From: Mantis religiosa
Taxonomy: Eukaryota > Arthropoda > Insecta > Mantodea > Mantidae
DNA: 64,000 bases
NCBI GenBank assembly: GCA_030765055.1
Contig: CM060958.1
Span: 4,662,467 to 4,726,466, forward strand
Reading direction: 5' to 3'
Of the stretch, positions 1 through 9,130 are shown in pieces. The stretch's first letter is position 1. Each line of letters opens with the position of its first letter. The position numbers were made by a program, and so were the translations under genes. The notes under the pieces were generated by a model. It saw only the letters and a program-made list of their open reading frames with translations. It was not told the DNA's origin and made no database searches.

Positions 1-258
1 TTCTGCTCCAACGTGCACAGAATAAATGTCTTCGGATTATTTATTCTGTTTGCACAAGGTTCCCCGTGAGACTACTTCACGAGGCTTCATCCCTCCGATA
101 TGTGGAGGATGAAATAAGGCGCCGGGCGACAAAATTCTTCGAGAGTTTGCCTCAACATCAGAGCGCCCTAGTCAGATCCCTTGGGGATTATGTACCTCGT
201 GAGCATCGCTTAAAGCGATACCGGTTACCCCGCATGTCTTGCGGTCATTACCGGTAAG
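1..258 (+). pseudogene. 3' end of a Jockey-like non-LTR retrotransposon ORF2 (partial)
   Basis: An open frame runs in from the window edge and ends near 257. It reads as the C-terminal tail that follows the reverse transcriptase in Jockey-type ORF2 proteins: a Leu-Leu-Gln-Arg-Ala-Gln-Asn-Lys segment, then a basic RYVEDEIRR segment, then a short Arg/His-rich end. The reverse transcriptase core would lie to the left of the window. No ATG is needed because this is the tail of a longer frame. I see no clear poly-A or target duplication after it. Family assignment rests on the general shape of the tail, so it is moderate. Confidence 0.55.
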
Positions 259-550
259 CACATGATCTCCATTCCAGCCTAAACTAAATTTCAGCTATCC
301 AAAATTTATTCTGGAAAACTCAAATTTATACATATCTTCTTCCTAGTTTATTAACTAATCCACCAGCGGTGCACGCTGTCTGTAGCACCCGGTTCATCAT
401 TCCCTGAGGAGCAACAAACTACCTCCCTTCTCTACACCCACTTAATTTACACCCGTCATCCTGCAACTTCCATATCCCGCCACTACGTGGTAAAGCTCTT
501 CCCAGAGCAGGTACACGATTTGACCACCCTTCGGACTGTTCCAAACAGTC
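259..550. other. No recognisable gene
   Basis: AT-rich sequence between the LINE tail and the SINE duplication. I see no reading frame, exon or repeat that I can name. Confidence 0.5.
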
Positions 551-962
551 CGCCAGCCTGGAGTTGAGTTGAGTTGGGGTGAAATGATGCTCAAATGAGT
601 CCAGGGTCAATGGAGCTTAGAGTTACCCGACATTCGTCTTTTAGAATAAGGGAAAACCCCGGAAAAAACCGTATCCAGGTAACTCACCCTGCCCGAGATT
701 CGAACTCGGTACCTCTTGAACGTGAGGCAGACATGCTACCATCTACGCTATTTTGCCCGCCAGCCTGGAGTTGAGTTGAGTTGGGGTGAAATGATGCTCA
801 AATGAGTCCAGGGTCCATGGAGCTTAGAGTTACCTGACATTCGTCTTTTAGGATAAGGGAAAACCCCGGAAAAAACCGTATCCAGGTAGCTCACCCTGAC
901 CGAGATTCGAACTCGGTACCTCTTGAACGTGAGGCAGACATGCTACCATCTACGCTATTTTG
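551..962 (-). repeat. SINE family A, two copies as a 206-bp direct tandem duplication
   Basis: The block 551-756 is repeated at 757-962 with only about five differences. Each block carries, on the minus strand, a tRNA-like head with a B-box-like GTTCGAATC and a cluster resembling an A box. Single copies of the same family occur at 19563-19745, about 40325-40450 (opposite orientation) and 61625-61818. No 3' tail or target duplication separates the two blocks, so the second looks like a segmental tandem duplication, not a second insertion. Confidence 0.75.
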
Positions 963-989
963 CGGCAGAGTTGCATGGTACTGTTAATT

Positions 990-2750
990 TTGTGCAAATT
1001 TTTGTTCCTCTCTTTGCAACGAATGAGAATGTGTTATTAATAAAGTGAGATAACAAATTTGGTAAATTTCTCTCCTTCTCGACATTTTTGGTGATCCCCG
1101 ACGTGAAAGCAGACATAATTGCTAATTACGTATGAAACTACTGCGAACATCATTCCTTCTGTCGGATGAGTATAAAGAAACCGAAGTAAGAATTAAGTTT
1201 ATAACTTTAGAGAGGTTATATCTACAACTATCCAGATTAGATGAGGAAATTGTTATTTGCCGTAAATTTGGAAACACAAATAATGATATGGAAACATTAA
1301 AACAATCCTGTACGCTACAAATTATGGAATATTGTACTTTTTATTCCCATTGCCTAGTTTGGAAACTTTTGTAATCTTATATGTCTGATAAAACGAGTTA
1401 ACTTTCTTACAAAAACAAAAACATACCTACCTATGTGTTATATAAGTGCACACTTATAAATCGTATGACACTTAATTTTTGTTACACTATGCATTAACTA
1501 TAGCTGTACAAATACACACATAATAAAATGTGGGGCAAATTTAACATCCTCGAATAAGCTAAAACTAATCTAGAAATGCTTTTCTTTCATGATGAATATC
1601 TTGCCGTCTTGGTGCCGCGCGGGTTACGGTCAGGCAAGTGCGCTTACGGTTTGGGTCAGGCATATTCATTCCTGTTGATTTAAGGTACATTTTATTCTAG
1701 CGAAAATCTGTTTTCGTACAAAACAGCAATATAAAATATGCAACGAATGGGAACTTAGGACTTTTGCTAACTGCTAATTACATATCGTAATTGTCATACT
1801 TTGCATTCAACTTCCCTTATGAAAAAAAGGGTAGCATTATTTTTTTCCAAAACAAATGTGTGACACTGTCATGCCCAAAGCACATTGAGAGACGATAACC
1901 AAAAGAATGGATTCCGCTGAAATGTTTTTCATAAGACCATTGTTTGTACGTGCATCATTGTAAACCCAACATAATACCAGAGATCTTAATCCTCATTCCT
2001 AACACGCAATATTACCGGGAGTAAACCGCCAATGGATAGCATACCCGCCCTTCCCCTCCTTATTACATAATGCGCGTGCGCGAGAACCCACACAGAATGA
2101 CCCAAAAGTCCTACTCGTACTGAACGCAACAAGCTGATACTGTTAGCATCGCACTTGGGATCACTAGAATCTATAGGAATGACGTCAGACTAATATGCTG
2201 CAATGTTTCCTTTGGTAGAGTCCTGTAACCCTGAAGATCGTATGTTACAAGTTTGGCCCAGGAATATAGTATCAGACGACCCTGGAGAAAGAGAACAGGG
2301 AGATATATGTAGTAAGAAGATGAAACAGTTGTTATCGTTTCTGAAAAATGAAGTAGAAGGAGAAGAGCGAATATGCTTGGCAAAAAGTGGATTTCAGCTT
2401 CACAAAGATGTTAACAAAATGAAGAAAAGAAGATCCAAGAAACAAGAACCTATAACAACAGCAAGTGAGCTATTTTTGGGGGAGATTAAAGCGAAACAAA
2501 AATTGGCTTGCGTCTTTTGTGAAAGGGCTCACGAGTCCAACGATTGCTTCCAGGCACAGAAAATTCTTTTAAAAAGAAACATAACCTGCTAAGGGAATCG
2601 AGTGAAGGACTGCAAGGCTAATGTAAGATGTTTAATATGCAGCAGGAAATATTGGAGGCGTATAATGTGTTCAGATCTGTCAAGAAATCAAGAGAAACAG
2701 TTCTATTTTATCGAGTCGTCAGAAGGGAAGAGTTTTACTGCTTGTAGGTA
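990..2750 (+). mobile_element. BEL/Pao LTR retrotransposon remnant 1 (LTR end, primer site, gag pieces)
   Basis: A primer-binding-site-like sequence (TGGTGATCCCCGACGTGAA, 1089-1107) follows what looks like an LTR 3' end. A short frame at 1132-1374 has the charged helical look of a BEL gag N terminus. At 2203-2592 a frame contains a CX2CX3HX4C zinc knuckle, and past a stop codon at 2590 a second Cys cluster follows (to about 2690). This is the usual end of BEL/Pao gag. Protease and pol are missing because the next LTR begins at about 2.79 kb. The middle (about 1400-2200) shows nothing recognisable. The remnant is broken by stops and truncated. Confidence 0.5.
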
Positions 2751-2789
2751 ACAAAAGGGACAGTTCCTGCGGTGCTGTCACGAAGAGGA

Positions 2790-2996
2790 GTAAACCTGAA
2801 GGACTCCTGTTTGGGAACGGGAGTGTATAACCTTCATATTCACTAGTTTTCTCCCGGTTGAGATTTTTTTTTTTTGTTGTTATGTATCATCGCTATAGTT
2901 TGAGAAAAACCAAATCGTTATCCATCACCAACATATGTGTTGCTGAGTTAATAAAATTAGTGAATGTTATGGTGTTAGGTCGATTGATTCACAACA
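2790..2996 (+). repeat. BEL/Pao element 2, 5' LTR (approximate left edge)
   Basis: It contains a T-run, then GTTATGTATCATCGCTAT, then a GAGAAAAACCAAATC block, and ends GATTCACAACA. The same order of blocks recurs in the segment at 17600-17781. The two are clearly diverged, which suggests an old insertion. The left boundary is a guess. Confidence 0.5.
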
Positions 2997-2998
2997 TT

Positions 2999-3016
2999 TG
3001 GTGACCCCGACGTGAT
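2999..3016 (+). promoter_or_regulatory. LTR-retrotransposon primer binding site
   Basis: TGGTGACCCCGACGTGAT lies 2 bases after the LTR end. A TGG start (complement of a tRNA CCA end) immediately inside the 5' LTR is the standard place for the tRNA primer. A near copy is at 1089-1107 in remnant 1. Confidence 0.65.
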
Positions 3017-3189
3017 GGATTCCGCGTGTTTATTCCTGCCCCAGAAGAGAAGGAATTTGAAGTATAATAGTTCGTGGTACCGAGTCGATATTACTTCCAA
3101 GATGAGAAGGAATGAAATATTATTACCTACTGAAGTTAATATTATTAATTTGAACTAAAATGTTATCACTGAGGAGAGATTCAGAGGTA

Positions 3190-3428
3190 GGATACCTGTG
3201 AGAACATGTTTCACAAACAAGATAATATATAGGGAATTCTCGTCTCTCGATTTTAATAATGCACTTACGTCAAATTTTACTCATTTAGAGGCATTTATGT
3301 CGCAGCTTCGTGAATTAGATAACGAAATAATGGATGCAATTTCAGATAGTGATGATTTGATTGAAATTTTATCAGAAAAAGGATCTTGCGAGAAGCACAA
3401 CGAATTTGAAAGGGTTCAGTTAGACTGA
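3190..3428 (+). pseudogene. BEL/Pao gag, N-terminal fragment
   Basis: A 76-codon frame with an acidic, helical region (residues about 30-70) precedes the satellite block. It is cut by a stop exactly where the tRNA-like repeat starts (3429). Its position just after an LTR and primer site, and the resumption of gag sequence at 13498, identify it as gag. It was interrupted by insertion. Confidence 0.5.
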
Positions 3429-3545
3429 ATAATTCAATGCCATAGCAGGGATTTGAACCACGGATCTTCTGGTCTCCGTCCAGCCGCTCTAAATCATTGA
3501 GCTACTATGGCCAAAGTGCCGACATGACATTAAAATCTCGAGTTG
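3429..3545 (-). repeat. tRNA-like repeat, family C (left bracket of satellite block)
   Basis: Read on the minus strand, this has a tRNA-like cloverleaf pattern: complementary ends around GCCATAG/CTATGGC, an AGCTCA D-arm segment and a GGTTCAAATCC T-arm segment. Its first ~70 bp match, in inverted orientation, the right bracket at about 13410-13475. The T stem has mismatches, and many diverged copies exist, so it is a repeat and not a working tRNA gene. Confidence 0.65.
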
Positions 3546-3769
3546 ACTCATGTTTTTCCCGGTAAACCACTAGGAGTTCTCATAAACACATGAGACAACT
3601 ACCTTAATGCTGACTTACTATGCTGTAAGTACTTTAAGGCCCGGGCTTTATAGTAAACCACTAGGAGTTCTCATAAACACATAAGACAACTACCTTAATG
3701 CTGACTTACTATGCTGTAAGTACTTTAAGGCCCGGGCTTTATAGTAAGATATAGTAGTAAGATTATAGT

Positions 3770-4408
3770 CTGGCATTATATTTTGGGGGGATACTAAAGA
3801 CAGTCACTTGGTTTTTAAAGTACAAAAAAGGATAGTTAGATGCCTAATGTCAGGAAAAAAATATGACTCCTGCAGGAACTTCTTTAAGGAATTGAAAATC
3901 TTGACTCTGCCCAGTCTGTATATATACTGTTTGCTGTGTTATACAAAACAAAACCTTGAAAATTTCACCACAAATAATCAAATACATCATCATAACACCA
4001 GAGGTAAAACAGACTTAAGAACAATAACACATAGAACTACACTTTATTCCAAAGGAGTTAGATATTCAGCAGTCACTCTGTATAATAAACTACTGGCCAA
4101 TCTGAAAAACATAAAATCCATGCTGTGTTTCAAGCTATCACTGAAAGAAATTATATTAAGCGATTCATATTATGATATAAGTGAATTTCTAGATACACTG
4201 TAGCTGGCCATATAATTGTATATATTTGTGATGCATTTTAAATGCTGTGAAGTTGTAGAGCCATGCAACTATATATATTTATGAGTTTATGCTTAGATCT
4301 TATTAATTACACTTGATGACACTTATTTTTTAAACTTATATTACTTGTATTGTTCTAAATATTTGTATTGACGTATCCAATGTCATTCTATTGACTTAAC
4401 GGATGAAT
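3770..4408 (+). pseudogene. 5'-truncated CR1/L2-like LINE, end of ORF2 and 3' tail
   Basis: A 131-codon open frame (3808-4203) is the C-terminal end of a non-LTR retrotransposon ORF2, beyond the reverse transcriptase: QKR at the start, then LTLPSLYIY, then HHHNTRGK, then YNKLL and a closing YYDISEFL. The same order of blocks is seen at 15002-15232, and a looser version ends the intact element at 12073. The 3' end carries ATGAATAAATC and joins satellite sequence at CACTAGGAG. It is a 5'-truncated insertion into the array. Confidence 0.7.
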
Positions 4409-4508
4409 AAATCACTAGGAGTTCTCATAAACACATTAGACAACTACCTTAATGGTGACTTATTATGCTGTAAGTTCTTTAAGGCCCGGGCTTTATAGTA
4501 AATCACTA

Positions 4509-4812
4509 GGATGGATAGGGTCAACATGAAAAATTCAATGCGATGGCCGGGATTTGAACCACACTGTATCTCGGATGCGAGAGCCCCTAGTATTCTACCG
4601 GGGACATATAGGAGTCAACTGGAGAATTTAATGTCAGGACTGCATGTTGGCCATGGTAGCTCAAAGGTTAAGAGCTACTGGATGGAAACCAGGTGATCCA
4701 TGGTTCAAATCCCGGCCATGGCATTGAATTTTTCATATTGACTCTATCCATCAAATATCTTAGCCTATATACAGCTAGTGTGGAGAAATGATTAATTTCC
4801 ATCAATTAAATA
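4509..4812. repeat. Family C repeat, inverted (head-to-head) copy
   Basis: The left part (4511-4565) is the minus-strand end of family C. The right part (about 4650-4745) is a plus-strand tRNA-like segment with GCCATGG and CCATGGC ends, CTGG/CCAG anticodon stem and GGTTCAAATCC. GATGGATAG at the left edge and CTATCCATC at 4743-4751 are inverted matches. The tail 4745-4810 (CTAGTGTGGAGAAATGATTA...) recurs at 17085-17140 and, inverted, at 36146-36200. Confidence 0.65.
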
Positions 4813-7800
4813 AAACCACTAGGAGTTCTCATAAACACATAAGACAACTACCTTAATGGCTACTTACTATGCTCTAAGTACTTTAAGGCCCAGGCTGTAT
4901 AGTAAACCACTAGGAGTTCTCATAAACACATGAGACAACTACCTTAATGACGACTTACTATGCTGTAAGTACTTTAAGGCCCGGGCTTTATAGTAAACTA
5001 CTAGGAGTTCTCATAAACACATAAGACAACTACCTTAATGGCGAATTACTATGCTGTAAGTACTTTAAGGTCCGGACTTTATAGTAAACCACTAGGAGTT
5101 CTCATAAACACCTGAGAACCCTACCTTAATGGCGACTTACTATGCTGTAAGTACTATAAGGCCCGGGCTTTATAGTAAACCACTAGGAGTTCTCATAAAT
5201 ACATGAGACAACTACCATATCGACGACACACTGTGCTGTAAGTACTTTAAGGCCTGGGCTTTATAGTAAACCATTAGGAGTTTTCATAAACACATAAGAC
5301 AACTACCTTAATGACGACTAACTATGTTGTAAGTACTTTAAGGCCCGGGCTTTATAGTAAACCATTAGGAGTTTTCATAAACACATAAGACAACTACCTT
5401 AATGGCGACTTACTATGTTGTAAGTACTTTAAGGCCCGGGCTTTTAGTAAACCACTAGGAGTTCTCATAAACACATGAGACAACTACCTTGATGACGACT
5501 TACTATGCTGTAAGTACTTTAAGGCCCGGGCTTTATAGTAATCCACTAGGAGTTCTCATAAACACAGGAGACAACTACCTTAATGACGACTTACTACGCT
5601 GTAAGTACTTTAAGGCCTGGGCTTTATAGTAAACTACTAGGAGTTCTCATAAACACATGAGACAACTACCTTAATGGCTACTTACTATGCTGTAAGTACT
5701 TTAAGGCCCAAGCTTTATAGTAAACCACTAGGAGTTTTCATAAACTTTAAGGCTACTTACTATGCTGTAAGTACTTTAAAGCCCGGGCTTTATAGTAAAC
5801 CACTAGGAGTTCTCATAAACACATGAGACAACTACCTTAATGACGACTTACTATACTGTAAGTACTTAAAGGCCCGGGCTTTATTGTAAACCACTAAGAG
5901 TTCTCATAAACACATGAGACAACTACCTTAATGGCGATACTTACTATGCTGTAAGTACTATAAGGCCCGGGCTTTATAGTAAACCACTAGGAGTTCTCAT
6001 AAACACATGAGACAACTACATTATCGACGACATACTGTGCTGTACTTTAAGGCCTGGGCTTTATAGTAAACCATTAGGAGTTTTCATAAACACGTGAGAC
6101 AATTAACTTAATGGCGCCTTACTATGCTGTAAGTACTTTAAGGCCCGGGCTTTATAGTAAACCACTAGGAGTTTTCACAAACACATGAGACAATTATCTT
6201 AATGATGACTTAGTATGCTGTAAGTACTTTAAGGCCCGGGCTTTATAGTAAACCACTAGGAGTTTTCACAAACATATGAGACAATCATCTTAATGATGAC
6301 TTAGTATGCTGTAAGTACTTTAAGGTCCAAGCTTTATAGTAAACCACTAGCAGTTCTCATAAACACATGAGACAACTAACTTAATGACGACTTACTACGC
6401 TGAATGTACTTTAAGGTCCGGGCTTTATAGTAAACCACTAGGAGTTCACATAAACACGTGAGACAACTACCTTAATGACGACTTACTATGCTGTAAGTAC
6501 TTTAAGGCCCGGACTTTATAGTAAACCACTAGGAGTTCTCATAAGCACATGAGACAACTACCTTAATTACGACTTACTATGTTGTAATTACTTTAAGGTC
6601 TGGACATTATGGTAAACCACTAGGAGTTTTCATAAACACATGACACAATTACCTTAATGGCGCCTTACTATGATGTAAGTACTTTAAGGCCCGGGCTAGG
6701 AACTAGGATTTCTAATAAACAGATGAGACAACTACCTTAATGACGACTTACTATGCTGGAAGTTCGTTAAGGTCCGGGCTTAATAGTAGACCACTAGGAG
6801 TTCTCATTAACACATGAGACAACTACCTTAATGGTCACTTACTATGCTGTAAGTACTTTAAGGTTCGGACTTTATAGTAAACCACTAGGAGTTCTAATAA
6901 ACATATGAGACAACTACCTTAATGATTACTTACTATGCTGTACATACTTTAAGGCCCGGGCTTTATAGTAAACCACTAGGAGTTCTCATAAACACATGAG
7001 ACAACTACCTTAATGAGGACTTACTATGCTGTAAGTACTTTAAGGACCGGGCTTTATTGTAAACCACTAGGAGTTCTCATAAACAAATGAGACACTACCA
7101 TAATGACGACTTACTATGCTGTAAGTACTTTAAGGCCTGGGCTTTATAGTAAACCACCAGGAGTTCTCATAAACACATGAGACAACTACCTTAATGACGA
7201 CTTACTATGCTGTAAGTACTTTAAGATCCATGCTTTATAGTAAACCACTAGGAGTTCTCATAAACACATGAGACAACTACCTTAATGACGACTTACTATG
7301 CTGTAAGTACTTTAAGATCCATGCTTTATAGTAAACCACTAGGAGTTCTCATAAACACCTGACGCAACTACCTTAATGGCGACTTACTGTGCTATAAGTA
7401 CTTTAAGGTCCGGGCTTCTTAGTAAACCATTAGGAGATCTCATATACACATGAGACAACTACCATAATGACGACTTACTATGCTGTAAGAACTTTAAGGT
7501 CCGGGCTTTATAGTAAACCACTAGGAGTTCTCATAAACACATGAGACAACTACCTTAATGGCGACTTACTATGTTGTAATTATTTTAAGGTCTGGAAATT
7601 ATAGTAAACCACTAGGAGCTCTCATAAACATATGAGACAACTAACTTAATGGCTACTTACTATGCTGTAAGTACTTTAAGGTCTGTACATTATGGTAAAT
7701 CACTAGGATTTCTCATAAACACATGAGACAACTACCTTAATGATGACTTACTATGCTGTAAGTACTTTAAGTTCCGGACTTTTTAGTAAACCACTAGGAG

Positions 7801-8516
7801 TTCTCATAAACATATGAGACAACTACCTTAATGTCCACTTACTATGCTGTAAGTACTTTAAGGTCCGGACTTTATAGTAAACCATTAGGAGTTCTCATAA
7901 ACATATGAGACAGCTACCTTAATGTCGACTTACTATGCTGTAAGTACTTTAAGGTCTGGGCTTTATAGTAAACCACTAGGAGTTCTCATAGAGAACTGAG
8001 ACAACTACCTTAATGGCGACTTACTATGCTGTAAGTACTTTAAGGTCTGGACATTATGGTAAACCACTAGGAGTTCTCATAAACACATGAGACAACTACC
8101 TTAATGACGACTTACTATGCTGTAAGTACTTTAAGGCCCGGACTTTATAGTAAGCCACTAGGAGATCTCATAAACACCTGAAACAACTGCGTTAATGGCG
8201 ACTTACTATGTTGTAACTATTTTAAGTTCTGGACATTATGGTAAACCACTAGCAGTTCTCATAAACACATGTGACAACTACCTTAATGACGACTTACTAT
8301 GCTGTAAGTACTTTAAGACCCGGACTTTATAGTAAACCACTAGGAGTTCTCATAAGCACATGAGACAACTACCTTAATGACGACTTACTATGCTGTAAGT
8401 ACTTTAAAGTCTGACATTATGTTAAACCACTTGGAGTTCTCATAAACACATGAGACAACTACTTTAATGACGACTTACTATGCTGTAAGTACTTATAGGC
8501 CCGGACTTTATAGTAG

Positions 8517-9119
8517 CATGAGGTTTTGGAAATAGAAGAGGAGAAAAACATAATGAAAAGTGAAGTGATAAGTGCCAATCAGTGTAATTCAAAAGATAGT
8601 GCAAGTGCTAGTAAAAAAAGAGTTCTAGTAATTGGTGATTCATTATTGAAATTTGCTGGTGAAGCATGTAGGGATGAAGGTTATGAAGTAAGATGTTTTC
8701 CAGGCATAAAGTTAGAGGAACTTCAACACAAAGTGAGTGAACTGAACTTGGAGAAACATAATCCTGAGGTGGTACTAATCCACGCTGGTACAAATAACAT
8801 TAGACGGGGAGTGAGCGCTGAAGAAATAATGGGGGAAACAATGGACTTGATAAACTGCATCAGATGCATAGTGCCTGAAACTAAAATAGTAGTAAGTGGG
8901 GTATTAAGAAGGCGTGATGTAGGCTTAGGAAGAATCAGAAGAATAAATGAAAACTTGGACTGGTTGTGCAGAACAAAACAGTGCTTAATGGTAGATGGTA
9001 ATTTTTGGGTAAGCAATTATGATTTTGGTATAGATGGAGTCCATCTAAATAGAAGGGGATCCTCAGTATTTGGCAATTTATTGTGTAATGTAGTTTCATC
9101 GGTGTTGAAGGGAAACTAA
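8517..9119 (+). CDS. LINE ORF1, SGNH-hydrolase (esterase) domain, 5'-truncated
   Basis: The frame is open from the satellite junction; an in-frame TAG lies in satellite sequence at 8514. The first ATG is near 8553. The protein has the blocks of an SGNH hydrolase: VIGDS (about residue 36, catalytic Ser), HAGTNN (Asn block) and a closing DGVHLN (catalytic Asp/His). Such esterase domains occur in ORF1 of CR1 and L2 LINEs, where they are thought to bind or process lipid or RNA-protein complexes; the role is not settled. The usual N-terminal coiled-coil or zinc-finger part is absent, consistent with 5' truncation. The stop at 9117 is 14 bases before the ORF2 frame is first drawn and the frames overlap, so ORF2 may be reached by reinitiation. 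Confidence 0.8.
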   Translation, partial: HEVLEIEEEKNIMKSEVISANQCNSKDSASASKKRVLVIGDSLLKFAGEACRDEGYEVRCFPGIKLEELQHKVSELNLEKHNPEVVLIHAGTNNIRRGVSAEEIMGETMDLINCIRCIVPETKIVVSGVLRRRDVGLGRIRRINENLDWLCRTKQCLMVDGNFWVSNYDFGIDGVHLNRRGSSVFGNLLCNVVSSVLKGN

Positions 9120-9130
9120 ATGGCAAGGAG

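Larger units (their letters stand above)
3546..8515. repeat. 91-bp satellite array, left part (interrupted)
   Basis: Direct tandem repeats with a ~91-bp unit, roughly 44 units, mostly 85-97% alike. Each unit contains a near-palindrome: TTACTAT ... AAGGCCCGGGCTTT ... ATAGTAA, able to form a hairpin. The array is interrupted by a LINE fragment (about 3770-4408) and a family C insertion (about 4509-4812). It continues at 12153-13345 on the other side of the LINE at 8516-12152. No conserved coding frame is present. Confidence 0.9.

Noticed and set aside
4640..4745. A functional tRNA gene (GGA anticodon-like loop)
   Set aside because: Ends pair well, but the T stem has mismatches and many diverged copies exist in SINE-like context with inverted arrangement, so it is a tRNA-derived repeat.
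3546..8515. CRISPR-like array
   Set aside because: Units are contiguous 91-bp satellites with no unique spacers, and the window is eukaryotic.
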